This document shows, piece after piece, positions 1-6,839 of a stretch of DNA of 64,000 nucleotides (its first letter is position 1; each line of letters begins with the position of its first letter). Both the position numbers and the translations under genes were made by a program. Source of the stretch: Thalassotalea sp. (lineage in GTDB: Bacteria > Pseudomonadota > Gammaproteobacteria > Enterobacterales > Alteromonadaceae). The notes beneath the pieces are model-generated. The model did no database searches. It had not been told where the DNA came from and saw only the letters and a list, made by a program, of their open reading frames with translations. The DNA lies in the NCBI GenBank assembly GCA_029237915.1, contig JAQWHD010000020.1, positions 1-64,000 on the forward strand, in the 5' to 3' direction.

Positions 1-214
1 CAACTGGTATATCTACTGGTAAACAGTACGTACAAGATAACCTATCTGAGTTCAGTTTAGTGACTGAAGCAGCTCAAACAATAGCTGTAGCTACTGCAAC
101 ATCAACTGGTATATCTACTGGTAAACAGTACGTACAAGATAACCTATCTGAGTTCAGTTTAGTGACTGAAGCAGCTCAAACAATAGCTGTAGCTACTGCA
201 ACATCAACTGGTAT
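1..214. repeat. 102-bp perfect tandem repeat inside a coding region
   Basis: Bases 1-102 and 103-204 are identical, and identity continues to about 214 before the sequence diverges. The unit is 102 bp, so it adds exactly 34 codons and keeps frame. The array probably continues left of the window. Confidence 0.95.
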
Positions 215-515
215 TGCCTCAGGTGAAAATAATGTAATCAATAACCCAGTGGCTTATGGCCTTAATATAGTTGTAGGTTTATCTAAAGAAGGTATTGCTC
301 AATTACCTACTGGTTGGAAGATGATTTCTATACCTGAAGATATTACTGATTTAAGTGTTTTTGATGGTGCTAAAATTGTATGGTTCTTTAGCAATGAAAC
401 TCAAGCATGGACTGGTTACAGCTCAAACTCTAATACGGTTCAACAAATGAAGGACAAGAACATCGGTGTTATTACTAGCTTAAGTGCTGGTGATGGCATC
501 TTTATTGAGATGTAG
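1..515 (+). CDS. 3' end of a repeat-containing, probably secreted protein (5' end outside window)
   Basis: The reading frame is open to the left edge of the window, so the start lies outside; the GTG at 60 is an internal valine codon. The visible part begins with 34-residue repeats containing TEAAQTIAVATATSTGI and KQYVQDNLSEFSLV, encoded by perfect 102-bp tandem DNA repeats. The last, diverged repeat has the form VINNPVAYGL, which resembles the NPSxYGL repeats I know from large exported proteins of marine bacteria. The last ~80 residues form a separate beta-rich-looking domain (GWKMISIP, AKIVWFF, AWTGYSS, GDGIFIEM) similar to C-terminal domains of cell-surface or secreted proteins. I cannot name a function. 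It could be the last gene of the integrated element or a chromosomal gene interrupted by the window edge. Confidence 0.7.
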   Translation, partial: TGISTGKQYVQDNLSEFSLVTEAAQTIAVATATSTGISTGKQYVQDNLSEFSLVTEAAQTIAVATATSTGIASGENNVINNPVAYGLNIVVGLSKEGIAQLPTGWKMISIPEDITDLSVFDGAKIVWFFSNETQAWTGYSSNSNTVQQMKDKNIGVITSLSAGDGIFIEM

Positions 516-615
516 TTTTTACCGTTAGATGCTAGGTTTTAAGCAACTTAGCATCTAATATTTAATTATTAGTTAACTACGCTCTAGTTGGCAGTCACTC
601 ATACCATAACTATAT

Positions 616-641
616 CCCGTAGTTATGGGAGCCGCCAATCA
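616..641. repeat. 26-bp repeat, copy 1 (partner at 1411-1436)
   Basis: The two copies share CCCGTAGTTATG at the left end and AATCA at the right, with about 20 of 26 positions equal and in the same orientation. This copy also contains the palindrome CCCGTAGTTATGGG. The two copies bracket the winged-helix gene and its direct repeats. Confidence 0.5.
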
Positions 642-675
642 CTAGTATTAATCGTTAACGGACGGGTACTATTGG

Positions 676-1116
676 TTATTGTTTGTCTTTAGGCATATCT
701 GTTAGCTCGAAATCCACGTCATCAGGTATCCTGTTATGTTCTTTTATATACTTAACCACTTCACGGTGCAATACGGTCTTGTATATCGTAGTGCCTTCCC
801 TAGTAGTTTCTTTTGATATGTATAACAAATCATTTTTTACTAGCGTAGTTTTTACTCTAGCCACTTTAGACGCACTCCATCCGAGTGCTTGTCCAATCAA
901 CTCATTCTTAGTAGGTGCAAATGTTCCAGCATTTCTTTTGTCATAAAAATAGTCGTACAGTACGAAGGCATCTGAACCCACCTCTCTTACAAGCTGTTGT
1001 TTTGTCTCATTCTTCAAAACATAATCTCCTCTTACATATTTTATCAAATCTTTATCAGGATTAAAGCACTTATGTATTACTGATAAGTATCCTGAAGGTA
1101 CTTTTTTCTTAGCCAT
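676..1116 (-). CDS. Small winged-helix-like DNA-binding protein of the integrated element
   Basis: This 146-residue protein has no family I can name with certainty. The middle (about residues 40-110) looks like a winged helix: a helical segment around AFVLYDYFYDKR, a recognition-helix-like stretch NELIGQALGWSASKVARVK, then LLYISKETTREGTTIYKTV as a possible wing. The N-terminus is lysine-rich. Such proteins in mobile elements act as replication initiators or regulators; which applies here is inference. The start is well supported: AAGGAGG lies about six bases before the ATG. Three direct repeats with 31-bp spacing lie 30 bp upstream of the start, so the protein may bind its own promoter or an origin there. 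It is transcribed in the same direction as the AlpA-like gene and the integrase. Confidence 0.6.
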   Translation of the reverse strand: MAKKKVPSGYLSVIHKCFNPDKDLIKYVRGDYVLKNETKQQLVREVGSDAFVLYDYFYDKRNAGTFAPTKNELIGQALGWSASKVARVKTTLVKNDLLYISKETTREGTTIYKTVLHREVVKYIKEHNRIPDDVDFELTDMPKDKQ

Positions 1117-1145
1117 AGTGCCTCCTTAAGTGTTGAAATAATTTA

Positions 1146-1227
1146 TTATATATGACAAAAAGTGCCACATAACCTCTTACATATGAATCAAAGTGCATCA
1201 CTATTTCTTATATATGACACACAAAAA
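1146..1227. repeat. Three iteron-like direct repeats at exact 31-bp intervals
   Basis: Copies begin at 1146 (TTATATATGACAAAAAGTGC), 1177 (TTACATATGAATCAAAGTGC) and 1208 (TTATATATGACACACAAAAA). Spacing is 31 bp both times, close to three helical turns, so the three sites face the same side of the DNA. They sit just upstream of the winged-helix gene start at 1116, where its promoter should be. An operator or replication iterons are the natural readings. Confidence 0.65.
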
Positions 1228-1410
1228 ATACTTGTACGCCTTGTTTTTGTTGAGTTTCTGTTTGTTTTATTTAATTAGAGAGAATTTAATAAAAGACTAT
1301 TGAAGACTGCTCTCATATCTACGGGTACATATGGCACTTAAGCTTGTGGTGTAAGTTGCGACCTCATATACCTGTAGTTAAGCGACTAGTAATCCATAAC
1401 CCTATCAATA

Positions 1411-1436
1411 CCCGTAGTTATGAAGACCGTTAATCA
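1411..1436. repeat. 26-bp repeat, copy 2 (partner at 616-641)
   Basis: Same orientation as the copy at 616-641, sharing CCCGTAGTTATG and AATCA ends. Function unknown; possibly a binding site for an element-encoded protein. Confidence 0.5.
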
Positions 1437-1957
1437 TTTACATACGCAGTACTTTTATTTTTATGTTTTTTGTCATTAGCATTTGGCTTTTCAACACTGA
1501 ACCTTACGCATCCACTTCACAGAATATTTCGCTGCACTAACTACTCATTACATTCACTTGCTTCGCAAGCTCATTTATTCGTAGCTCCGTTTGCTCAATT
1601 TTTGCTCAATTTCTGCTCATGGTGCGACGTACAGTGTTAAGGTTTTACGGGGTTGCGGATACTAGTTGTATCTTCACTTTTTTTAGTGAAATAATAACGC
1701 CAAACTACACTTAAGCTAATAACGTACGTGAACGTACACACTCGCTATATTGAAATATGTCTGCATTTTTTAGATCAAAAGTACTTCCTTTACGCCATGT
1801 AGGTCATTTTACTACCCCCCCCTTAGTTCTCATCAAGGCCAAATCGAAATAGGGCATTAAGTACAACTAAAGGGGTTCTAGCGTAGTTATCTTAAGTACA
1901 CAGACTTACACACAAAATGAAAGCATATGTCGCTTGAATGAATCATTGTTAAGCTTC

Positions 1958-2161
1958 CTATTGGTTAGCTATACAGTCTTCAATCCACTGGGTGATATCA
2001 GATTCAAGCCAGCCAACTGCAGTCCCACCTTTAACTAGTGTCAAGTTTTTTGGAAACAGCCCCTTTTTTGCAAGTTCGTATATGTAAGATTTAGAAAATA
2101 CCGTTAAGGCTTTAACTTGTTTTATACGAATGATTTTTAATGGTTTTGTAGTGTTGGACAT
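1958..2161 (-). CDS. AlpA-family transcriptional regulator (MerR-like excisionase/activator)
   Basis: This 67-residue protein has the complete AlpA pattern: an N-terminal strand (IIRIKQVKALT), a helix-turn-helix (FSKSYIYELAKKGLFPKNL) and the typical wing ending AVGWLESDITQWIED. In phage P4 and its relatives AlpA activates integrase transcription and so controls excision. Here it lies in the same strand and element as a P4-type integrase, downstream of the integrase and of an unknown gene. Its GGAG ribosome binding site and start codon lie in one arm of a perfect 12-bp inverted repeat, which suggests control of its translation or of its promoter. The family call is confident; the role in excision is inference from context. 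Confidence 0.9.
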   Translation of the reverse strand: MSNTTKPLKIIRIKQVKALTVFSKSYIYELAKKGLFPKNLTLVKGGTAVGWLESDITQWIEDCIANQ

Positions 2162-2204
2162 TATTTACTCCTAAGTGTTTATCGTGTTCTACGGAGTAAA
2201 TAAT
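2160..2204 (-). promoter_or_regulatory. Perfect 12-bp inverted repeat covering the AlpA-like gene's ribosome binding site
   Basis: On the minus strand, ATTATTTACTCC (2204-2193) is followed after 21 bases by its exact complement GGAGTAAATAAT (2171-2160). The second arm contains the GGAG Shine-Dalgarno and the first bases of the AlpA-like start codon. As RNA the hairpin would hide the ribosome binding site; as DNA it could be an operator. Confidence 0.65.
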
Positions 2205-2244
2205 ATCCTGAGGAAAAGCTAAAAAAGCTTGAAACAAGGAAGTT

Positions 2245-2946
2245 TTATATGTTTTTTAAGTTTGGATATTGGTTTAGGATTGCGTTTATTTCTATAGCTA
2301 AATTGGTATCACTGGTTAAACCATTGTTTATTTTATATTCATCAGCTAGCTCAACAATCGTTTTACTTATTGCTAATGTATTCATGTTGCCTTCACCTTT
2401 GATGTATTTACTTGACTTAGCTTTAACTGATTCTTTAGCTAATAAATTAACAAGAATAGCAATTATCCTTTCTTGTTTTTCCTCCTTTTTACTAGATGCT
2501 CTGCTCTTGGTTTTTTTAGTATCAGGTAGTGCTAAATCTTTTGCTTTGTATTCCTTTATTTCGTCTCTATCAGCATACATGTCACTAGCAGTTAAAAGTA
2601 TATTATCACTTGATACATCAATGGGTTTATCAGATAGGTTGTGTTTAACTGAAAGTATTTTAAAAGTGTAACGCTTGAATCTTTGATGAGTTTTAAAGGC
2701 TGATCTTTTGCTGTCGGTTTGATGGATCTCGATTGAATCAATCAAACAGGCGTTATATCTTGCTAGCTCAGAATTATCGCCTATTTTAATTCTTATAGGC
2801 ATGCTGTCATCATTTATCCTGTCTAGAATATAGCGTTCACCTCCGTACTTGGTATGGCGTGAAATGTATTCATGGATATCTTTAACTTCCAGCTTTAACG
2901 GTAATACATCTGGGTGTTGGTATTGATACTCTTCGTCATCAGGCAT
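2245..2946 (-). CDS. Unknown element protein, cotranscribed with the integrase
   Basis: A 233-residue protein I do not recognise. The N-terminal ~130 residues are mixed and hydrophilic (KDIHEYISRHTKYGGERYI), followed by a strongly charged lysine-rich linker (KKTKSRASSKKEEKQER) and a helical C-terminal domain of ~75 residues. There is no signal peptide or membrane segment, so it is probably cytoplasmic and may bind nucleic acid. It starts 12 bases after the integrase stop, with AAGGAA before the ATG, so both genes are almost certainly one transcript. Genes in this position of P4-type elements are often uncharacterised regulators or replication helpers; nothing here proves either. Confidence 0.65.
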   Translation of the reverse strand: MPDDEEYQYQHPDVLPLKLEVKDIHEYISRHTKYGGERYILDRINDDSMPIRIKIGDNSELARYNACLIDSIEIHQTDSKRSAFKTHQRFKRYTFKILSVKHNLSDKPIDVSSDNILLTASDMYADRDEIKEYKAKDLALPDTKKTKSRASSKKEEKQERIIAILVNLLAKESVKAKSSKYIKGEGNMNTLAISKTIVELADEYKINNGLTSDTNLAIEINAILNQYPNLKNI

Positions 2947-2958
2947 TTTAGTTCCTTA

Positions 2959-4203
2959 TTAAATTACTTTCTTATTAATCGGTGTAACGTTTCCTTGGCT
3001 TTTTAACCCATCAAGATAATCAGCCCAAGATTGCATCATATCAATGCGTTTTTCCATCCACTGAGCCTTATTGTACGTAGCTCTAATACGGTTTTTATCA
3101 ATATGGGCTAACTGAAGTTCAATAATATCTGGGTTGAAGCCTAGCTCATTTAGCATTGTACTAGCTGTATGCCTAAAGCCATGAGAAGTCATAAAACCTG
3201 AACCATATGGTTCATTAGTTACGGGGTTTATGAAGCGCTTTAAAGCCTGTGTAGTTGTATTCTCGCTAAGTGGTGTATCTTTACCTCTGCTAGTAACAAA
3301 CACGTATTCTTTATCACCGGTCACTGGTAGCATATCTTTTAATATTGAGAACGCCTGATTAGATAATGGTACATCTAGAGACTTGTTGTTTTTCAATTCC
3401 TCTGCAGGAATGTTAATGATACGTTCATTGAAATTTATGTACTCCCATTTTAAAAACCTAATGTTATATGGTCTTAAAAAAACAAGTGGCATCAGTTTTA
3501 ATGCTTGTGTTACTGCAATATCTTGATTAGCAGTAGGGTAATCAATCTGTTGTAGTAATATTCTTAAATCTTGTTCAGATGTTACGTGCCCGAAGTTTTT
3601 GTCTATCCGTTTATCTGGTTTAGGTAATAATTCAGCTAAGCCTTGTGCGGGGTTAGTATCAATAATGCCTAATATTAAAACTTCATTAAATACTCGTCTT
3701 AAAATGTTAGCTAAGCGTATTGCTGTTTCCTTAGCTCCTCGATTGCTCATGCGTAGCATTACTCCCAGTAAGTCTGGAGTAGTGTATTCGTCGATATACT
3801 TACCGTCTAAATAGGGAATTAGGTTCTTATCAATGCGCTGTTTTAAATCAGAGTAGGTTGTTTTTGCAAGAACTTGTTTATCTAGCCACTGGTTCATGTA
3901 AAAGCTGAAACGTTTGTTTTTAAGCTCGTCTTTTACTTTACGCTGAATTTTAATCTGCTTAGGGTTTATTCCCATCGCAACTAGTTCACGTGCTTCTCTG
4001 TGTTCCTGTCGTGCTAGTTTTAATCCAATATCAGGGTAGTTACCAATAGTATAACTACCTCTGGTGTTATCGAGTCTGAAGTCATATTTCCAGCACTTAT
4101 AACCTGTAGGTTTAATAAGTAAATATAGGCCACCACCATCTGATAATTTTCGTGCTTTATTTTCTGGTTTGGCATTTTTAACTGCAGTATCTGTTAGCGA
4201 CAT
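2959..4203 (-). CDS. P4-type tyrosine site-specific integrase
   Basis: A 414-residue integrase with the DUF4102-type N-terminal arm-binding domain (SLTDTAVKNAKPENKARKLSDG at the start), a core-binding domain (about 95-190) and the catalytic domain of tyrosine recombinases. Visible catalytic residues are Arg244 (FLRPYNIRFLKW), His341 and Arg344 (HGFRH), His367 (LAHIDKN) and the nucleophile Tyr377 (ATYNKAQW); the set is complete, so the enzyme should be active. I chose the ATG at 4203 because AGGTGA lies five bases before it; a GTG at 4212 is in frame but less well placed. Its 5' end faces a tRNA-Ser-like fragment about 180 bp away, the usual arrangement for an element inserted in a tRNA gene. 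Confidence 0.95.
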   Translation of the reverse strand: MSLTDTAVKNAKPENKARKLSDGGGLYLLIKPTGYKCWKYDFRLDNTRGSYTIGNYPDIGLKLARQEHREARELVAMGINPKQIKIQRKVKDELKNKRFSFYMNQWLDKQVLAKTTYSDLKQRIDKNLIPYLDGKYIDEYTTPDLLGVMLRMSNRGAKETAIRLANILRRVFNEVLILGIIDTNPAQGLAELLPKPDKRIDKNFGHVTSEQDLRILLQQIDYPTANQDIAVTQALKLMPLVFLRPYNIRFLKWEYINFNERIINIPAEELKNNKSLDVPLSNQAFSILKDMLPVTGDKEYVFVTSRGKDTPLSENTTTQALKRFINPVTNEPYGSGFMTSHGFRHTASTMLNELGFNPDIIELQLAHIDKNRIRATYNKAQWMEKRIDMMQSWADYLDGLKSQGNVTPINKKVI

Positions 4204-4381
4204 TATATTCACCTACTTTTAATTATGTGAGTGTGGGCTAATCAAAAGACCGTCAGAAAGACCGTCATTTTCAGTTGTTAGTATAGTACGGAAAAGATCA
4301 CTATGGAAGGGTAGTTTATATATTTCAATGAGTTAGGTGTTTGTTGTGGTCTGTATAATACGCTAAGAACCCCTGTGTGAC

Positions 4382-4398
4382 GTTCTCACTCACCGCCA
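4382..4398 (+). other. Candidate attachment site: fragment like the 3' end of a tRNA-Ser
   Basis: GTTCTCACTCACCGCCA ends in CTCACCGCCA, the acceptor end plus CCA typical of many gammaproteobacterial tRNA-Ser genes, and is followed eight bases later by a strong terminator, as a tRNA gene would be. The upstream sequence does not fold as a tRNA. This fits a duplicated 3' end left at the right border of an element inserted into a tRNA-Ser gene lying left of the window. The match is short, so this is a suggestion. Confidence 0.35.
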
Positions 4399-4405
4399 TA
4401 TAAAT

Positions 4406-4440
4406 AAAGCACTCTTGAGATATCTCAAGAGTGCTTTTTT
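4406..4440 (+). terminator. Strong rho-independent terminator next to the candidate attachment site
   Basis: A perfect palindrome AAGCACTCTTGAGA/TCTCAAGAGTGCTT with a two-base centre is followed by six T. No protein gene on the plus strand ends just before it, so it fits the end of a tRNA or other RNA whose body is elsewhere. Confidence 0.8.
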
Positions 4441-4530
4441 ATTGCTCTATCAATATGTTGTACATTGATAAATTTTATTTTGATTTATAGTTGAAAAACA
4501 AAAACCCATCGGCTCCATGCCATGTATAGT

Positions 4531-4813
4531 CATACGAAATTAGAAAAAGTACGCCGTCATATAATAGAAGGTGTCCTTAAGTAGTTTAAAGGTGACTCGA
4601 ACGGCAATTTAGTGCCATTCGCCGACATACGATATTAGAAAAAATACTCCGTCATTCCATCATGCTTTTGGATGGAACCTCATGCAGTTTGAAGGTGACT
4701 CGAACGGCAATTCAGTGCCACAAACGGAAGTAGAGAAAGTACACCGTCATCCTGTACGAGCCAAAGCGAGATACGGGACCTCCTTGAACGTGCTGATGGT
4801 CTGAAAAGTGCCA
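4531..4813. repeat. Three tandem copies of a ~95-bp dispersed repeat
   Basis: Units start at 4531, 4626 and 4721, exactly 95 bp apart. Shared parts are a left motif (CATACGAxATTAGAAAAA), the words CCGTCAT near one third of the unit, GGTGACTCGAACGGCAATT in units 1 and 2, and GTGCCA at the end. Unit 2 contains a palindromic core (TTCCATC/GATGGAA). Unit 3 is more diverged in its right half. An inverted copy lies at 6586-6682 and a distant relative of unit 3 at about 40728-40800. Confidence 0.8.
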
Positions 4814-4848
4814 ATAACAGCCCTTTTATCAAATTAATTTATTTTTGA

Positions 4849-5547
4849 CTAGGAATGTGATTTCGATGAAAATTTATTTTCAACATTTAGCTCTTCAATT
4901 AGCTTTTTAACGCCTTCACCCTCACAACCTCCTGAATCTACGATGCTGTTAACAAACTTAATTGAGGGCTTCTTTACACGATTTCTTTCACCTTGACTCA
5001 ATAGCGATGCTGCATAAATATAATTTTTTGTAAAATTCTTGTATTCTTGTTCTGTAGGATGAAGACACACATCGATTAATGCATCTACCCCAACAAAATG
5101 GACATAGGAGACTTCTTTTTTAGGCGGCTTTCTTTTTTGTGAATTGCATGAACCTGAAGTGCAATCTATTACATTCTTTCTAGAAGGGCTGGCTTCAACT
5201 CTTATTAAAAAACGTTCATCTCCATATTTATTAATATCTTTCATGGAGTAGCTCCATTTTTTTAGTGCTACTTTTGAATTTTCAATATAATTATGCATGT
5301 CAGGGAAGTTGGAATTTACATACTTAATATCTCGCGGAGAATAATAGATATTTCCCCCTTTTGTTACCTTAACACCTAAGCTCACTCCAAAATCTACCCA
5401 GACTTCTTTTGCTACATTTTTAGGTAGTACCATTAGAACAGGGCTTTCATTTAATACAATTAAACTATCAGGTTCTGTCTCAATATTTATGCTTTGACAG
5501 CCCGATAAAAGAACTATAAGACACATGGTAATAGTTATGTTTTTCAT
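4849..5547 (-). CDS. Predicted lipoprotein of unknown function
   Basis: A 232-residue protein with a clear lipoprotein signal peptide: MKNITITMCLIVLLSGCQS, lipobox LSGC with the modified cysteine at residue 17. The mature part has no motif I recognise. It contains two further cysteines in DCTSGSC (about 130-136), a basic KRKPPKKE stretch and a C-terminal helical segment. AAGGAT precedes the ATG. It is divergent from a small zinc-ribbon membrane protein gene, with a long palindrome between them, and the group is bracketed by copies of a 95-bp repeat. This suggests an acquired gene, but the function is unknown. Confidence 0.7.
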   Translation of the reverse strand: MKNITITMCLIVLLSGCQSINIETEPDSLIVLNESPVLMVLPKNVAKEVWVDFGVSLGVKVTKGGNIYYSPRDIKYVNSNFPDMHNYIENSKVALKKWSYSMKDINKYGDERFLIRVEASPSRKNVIDCTSGSCNSQKRKPPKKEVSYVHFVGVDALIDVCLHPTEQEYKNFTKNYIYAASLLSQGERNRVKKPSIKFVNSIVDSGGCEGEGVKKLIEELNVENKFSSKSHS

Positions 5548-5580
5548 AAAAATCCTTTTTCATTTTATTATATAGTTAAC

Positions 5581-5707
5581 GTCTGCTGCTCGCTCATAAC
5601 GGCCTGTGATGGTCGCTAAAAAACTTGTGCAATTACAATAACATCATGTATTGTAAGTTTACAAATATTTAACTTTGCCCAAGGGCTGGTTAGAGCGAGC
5701 AACGGAC
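5581..5707. repeat. 127-nt imperfect palindrome between divergent genes
   Basis: Outer arms GTCTGCTGCTCGCTC (5581-5595) and GAGCGAGCAACGGAC (5693-5707) pair at 13 of 15 positions. Next come TAACGGCC against GGCTGGTTA, then an unpaired middle, then the perfect inner stem TTACAATA/TATTGTAA (5633-5656) around an 8-nt loop. All arms share one centre near 5644, so it folds as a single long hairpin. It ends 19 bases before the start of the gene at 5727. Confidence 0.7.
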
Positions 5708-5726
5708 ATAGATACAAGGAAGAAAA

Positions 5727-6050
5727 ATGCTAACTAGATGCCCATCATGTAATAAAATATTATCTGGTTTTTTTGAAAGCAAGGTTAACGGTAGTTTAAG
5801 TAAACCAAACAAAGCTCCGTGTCCTCACTGTTCAACAGTTTTGACTTATGAAAAAATTAATTACAAACGTTCTAAATTATTTTTCTTCGTACCGTTTGCA
5901 TCATTGTTACTGATATTGTCCTTCGACTTTCCAAACTTATTGGACTTGTTGATATTAGGTGTATCTTTCATTGGATTAGCTTTACAGTATAAGTTCAAAC
6001 CTAAGTTAATTATCCATTCTGAAGATGACAATGAAAAGGTTCCGCTTTGA
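5727..6050 (+). CDS. Zinc-ribbon small membrane protein, unknown function
   Basis: A 107-residue protein. The N-terminus has two CxxC pairs (CPSC at 5-8, CPHC at 32-35) that should bind one zinc ion as a zinc ribbon. They are followed by two hydrophobic segments (about 51-66 and 70-86) that look like a membrane hairpin, and a charged C-terminal tail. Similar short ribbon-plus-membrane proteins are common hypothetical proteins in Alteromonadales. AAGGAAG lies just before the ATG. A second membrane protein gene follows after 58 bp, probably in the same transcript; a small ATAACC/GGTTAT hairpin lies between them. Confidence 0.7.
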   Translation: MLTRCPSCNKILSGFFESKVNGSLSKPNKAPCPHCSTVLTYEKINYKRSKLFFFVPFASLLLILSFDFPNLLDLLILGVSFIGLALQYKFKPKLIIHSEDDNEKVPL

Positions 6051-6108
6051 GCGATAACCAGACCTAAAGGTTATTTAAGGATTATTAAATTACAAGGAGT
6101 CGTAAGCA

Positions 6109-6564
6109 ATGAAAATCATTCAGCTAGTATTATTTAGTTTTTGCGTCGGTATTTGTTACTACGCATTCTCAATTTCAGCACTAGGAATAACATCAGCACT
6201 TGATACATCATGGTGGATAGAGATGGGTGGTAATCATCATTTACTCCATATTACTAAGAACTTTATTGGTATTGGTTTCGCTGCATTTATTCCATCTTTA
6301 TTGGTTTATAACTATGAATTTGAAAGGAAGTGGGTAAGCCTTTCTATAATCATTGTATGCTCAATGATGCTACACGGTAACGCTCATGAAATGTCATTAT
6401 CTCCATATGGTGTAATAAGATTTGTTGAGGAAACACTAATCAATGGGGATATAGGTTCTGTTGGTGTGTTCATGGAGATTCTGATATTACCAATCATCTG
6501 GATAGTTACGCTAAAACGTATAGCTGATATTAAAATTCATAGCAAAGTTAAAAAAGCATATTAG
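6109..6564 (+). CDS. Multi-pass membrane protein of unknown function
   Basis: A 151-residue hydrophobic protein with about four membrane segments (near residues 4-24, 47-66, 77-92 and 120-138). Two short histidine clusters, GGNHHLLH (about 41-48) and HGNAHE (about 88-93), lie next to membrane segments and could bind a metal, but this is speculation. AAGGAG is present ten bases before the ATG. It follows the zinc-ribbon membrane gene in the same direction and ends just before an inverted copy of the 95-bp repeat. I do not recognise the family. Confidence 0.65.
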   Translation: MKIIQLVLFSFCVGICYYAFSISALGITSALDTSWWIEMGGNHHLLHITKNFIGIGFAAFIPSLLVYNYEFERKWVSLSIIIVCSMMLHGNAHEMSLSPYGVIRFVEETLINGDIGSVGVFMEILILPIIWIVTLKRIADIKIHSKVKKAY

Positions 6565-6585
6565 CTTCAATCGACTGGCAGCTCC

Positions 6586-6682
6586 TGGCACTGAATTGCC
6601 GTTCGAGTCACCTTCAAACTGCATGAGATTCCACCCAAAAGCACGGTGGAATGACGGAGTAGTTTTCTAATGTTGTATGGCA
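6586..6682. repeat. Inverted copy of the 95-bp dispersed repeat
   Basis: Read on the minus strand this 97-bp segment matches unit 2 at 4626-4720 closely, including CCGTCATTCCA, GCTTTTGG, TGGAA, CATGCAGTTTGAAGGTGACT and AACGGCAATTCAGTGCCA. Together with the left array it brackets the three accessory genes between 4849 and 6564. Confidence 0.85.
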
Positions 6683-6839
6683 AAAAGTAGCATTGAACAG
6701 ATAGATTGAATATGTCAATTCAAGAGTGAAAATTAATTTATAGGTTATCTATTTGTGGGAGGAAATTCCTCCCCGAAATATGACGAGGAGAGGTGTTTTC
6801 TCTAGTTTTTGATGATTTTGGGTGGAACATAAGTAGAAA

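Larger units (their letters stand above)
1117..1957. other. 840-bp gene-free region with repeats, upstream of the winged-helix gene
   Basis: I see no convincing gene on either strand. The region holds the 31-bp-phased direct repeats (1146-1227), one copy of a 26-bp repeat (1411-1436), a small CTTGC/GCAAG hairpin near 1557-1570, a short tandem repeat TTTGCTCAATT (1590-1620), a GTACGT/ACGTAC dyad near 1725-1737 and a run of eight C at 1815-1822. The density of small repeats resembles a replication or control region of a mobile element, but nothing identifies it as an origin. Confidence 0.45.
4204..4848. other. 645-bp gene-free region: integrase promoter, attachment site, terminator and repeats
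   Basis: No gene is visible. From left to right it contains the integrase upstream region, the tRNA-Ser-like fragment, the terminator at 4406-4440, about 90 bp of AT-rich sequence and three tandem copies of a 95-bp repeat. Confidence 0.6.

Noticed and set aside
1815-1822. Run of eight C as a phase-variation tract
   Set aside because: No gene spans it or begins near it in a way that slippage could switch.
4340-4400. Complete tRNA-Ser gene
   Set aside because: Only the last 10 or so bases resemble tRNA-Ser. There is no T-loop in the right place, no anticodon arm and no 5' acceptor strand.
4531-4813. CRISPR array
   Set aside because: The units are 95 bp and diverge along their whole length; there is no short constant repeat with unique spacers and no cas gene.
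5581-5707. Integron attC site
   Set aside because: CATAAC and GTTAGAG near the arms recall attC boxes, but both break the RYYYAAC/GTTRRRY consensus, the inner L boxes do not pair, and pairing extends outside the boxes. No other cassette site or integron integrase is visible.
6757-6773. GGGAGGAAATTCCTCCC palindrome as the RIO kinase terminator
   Set aside because: No T run follows on either strand; it is a perfect dyad, but I cannot assign it a role.
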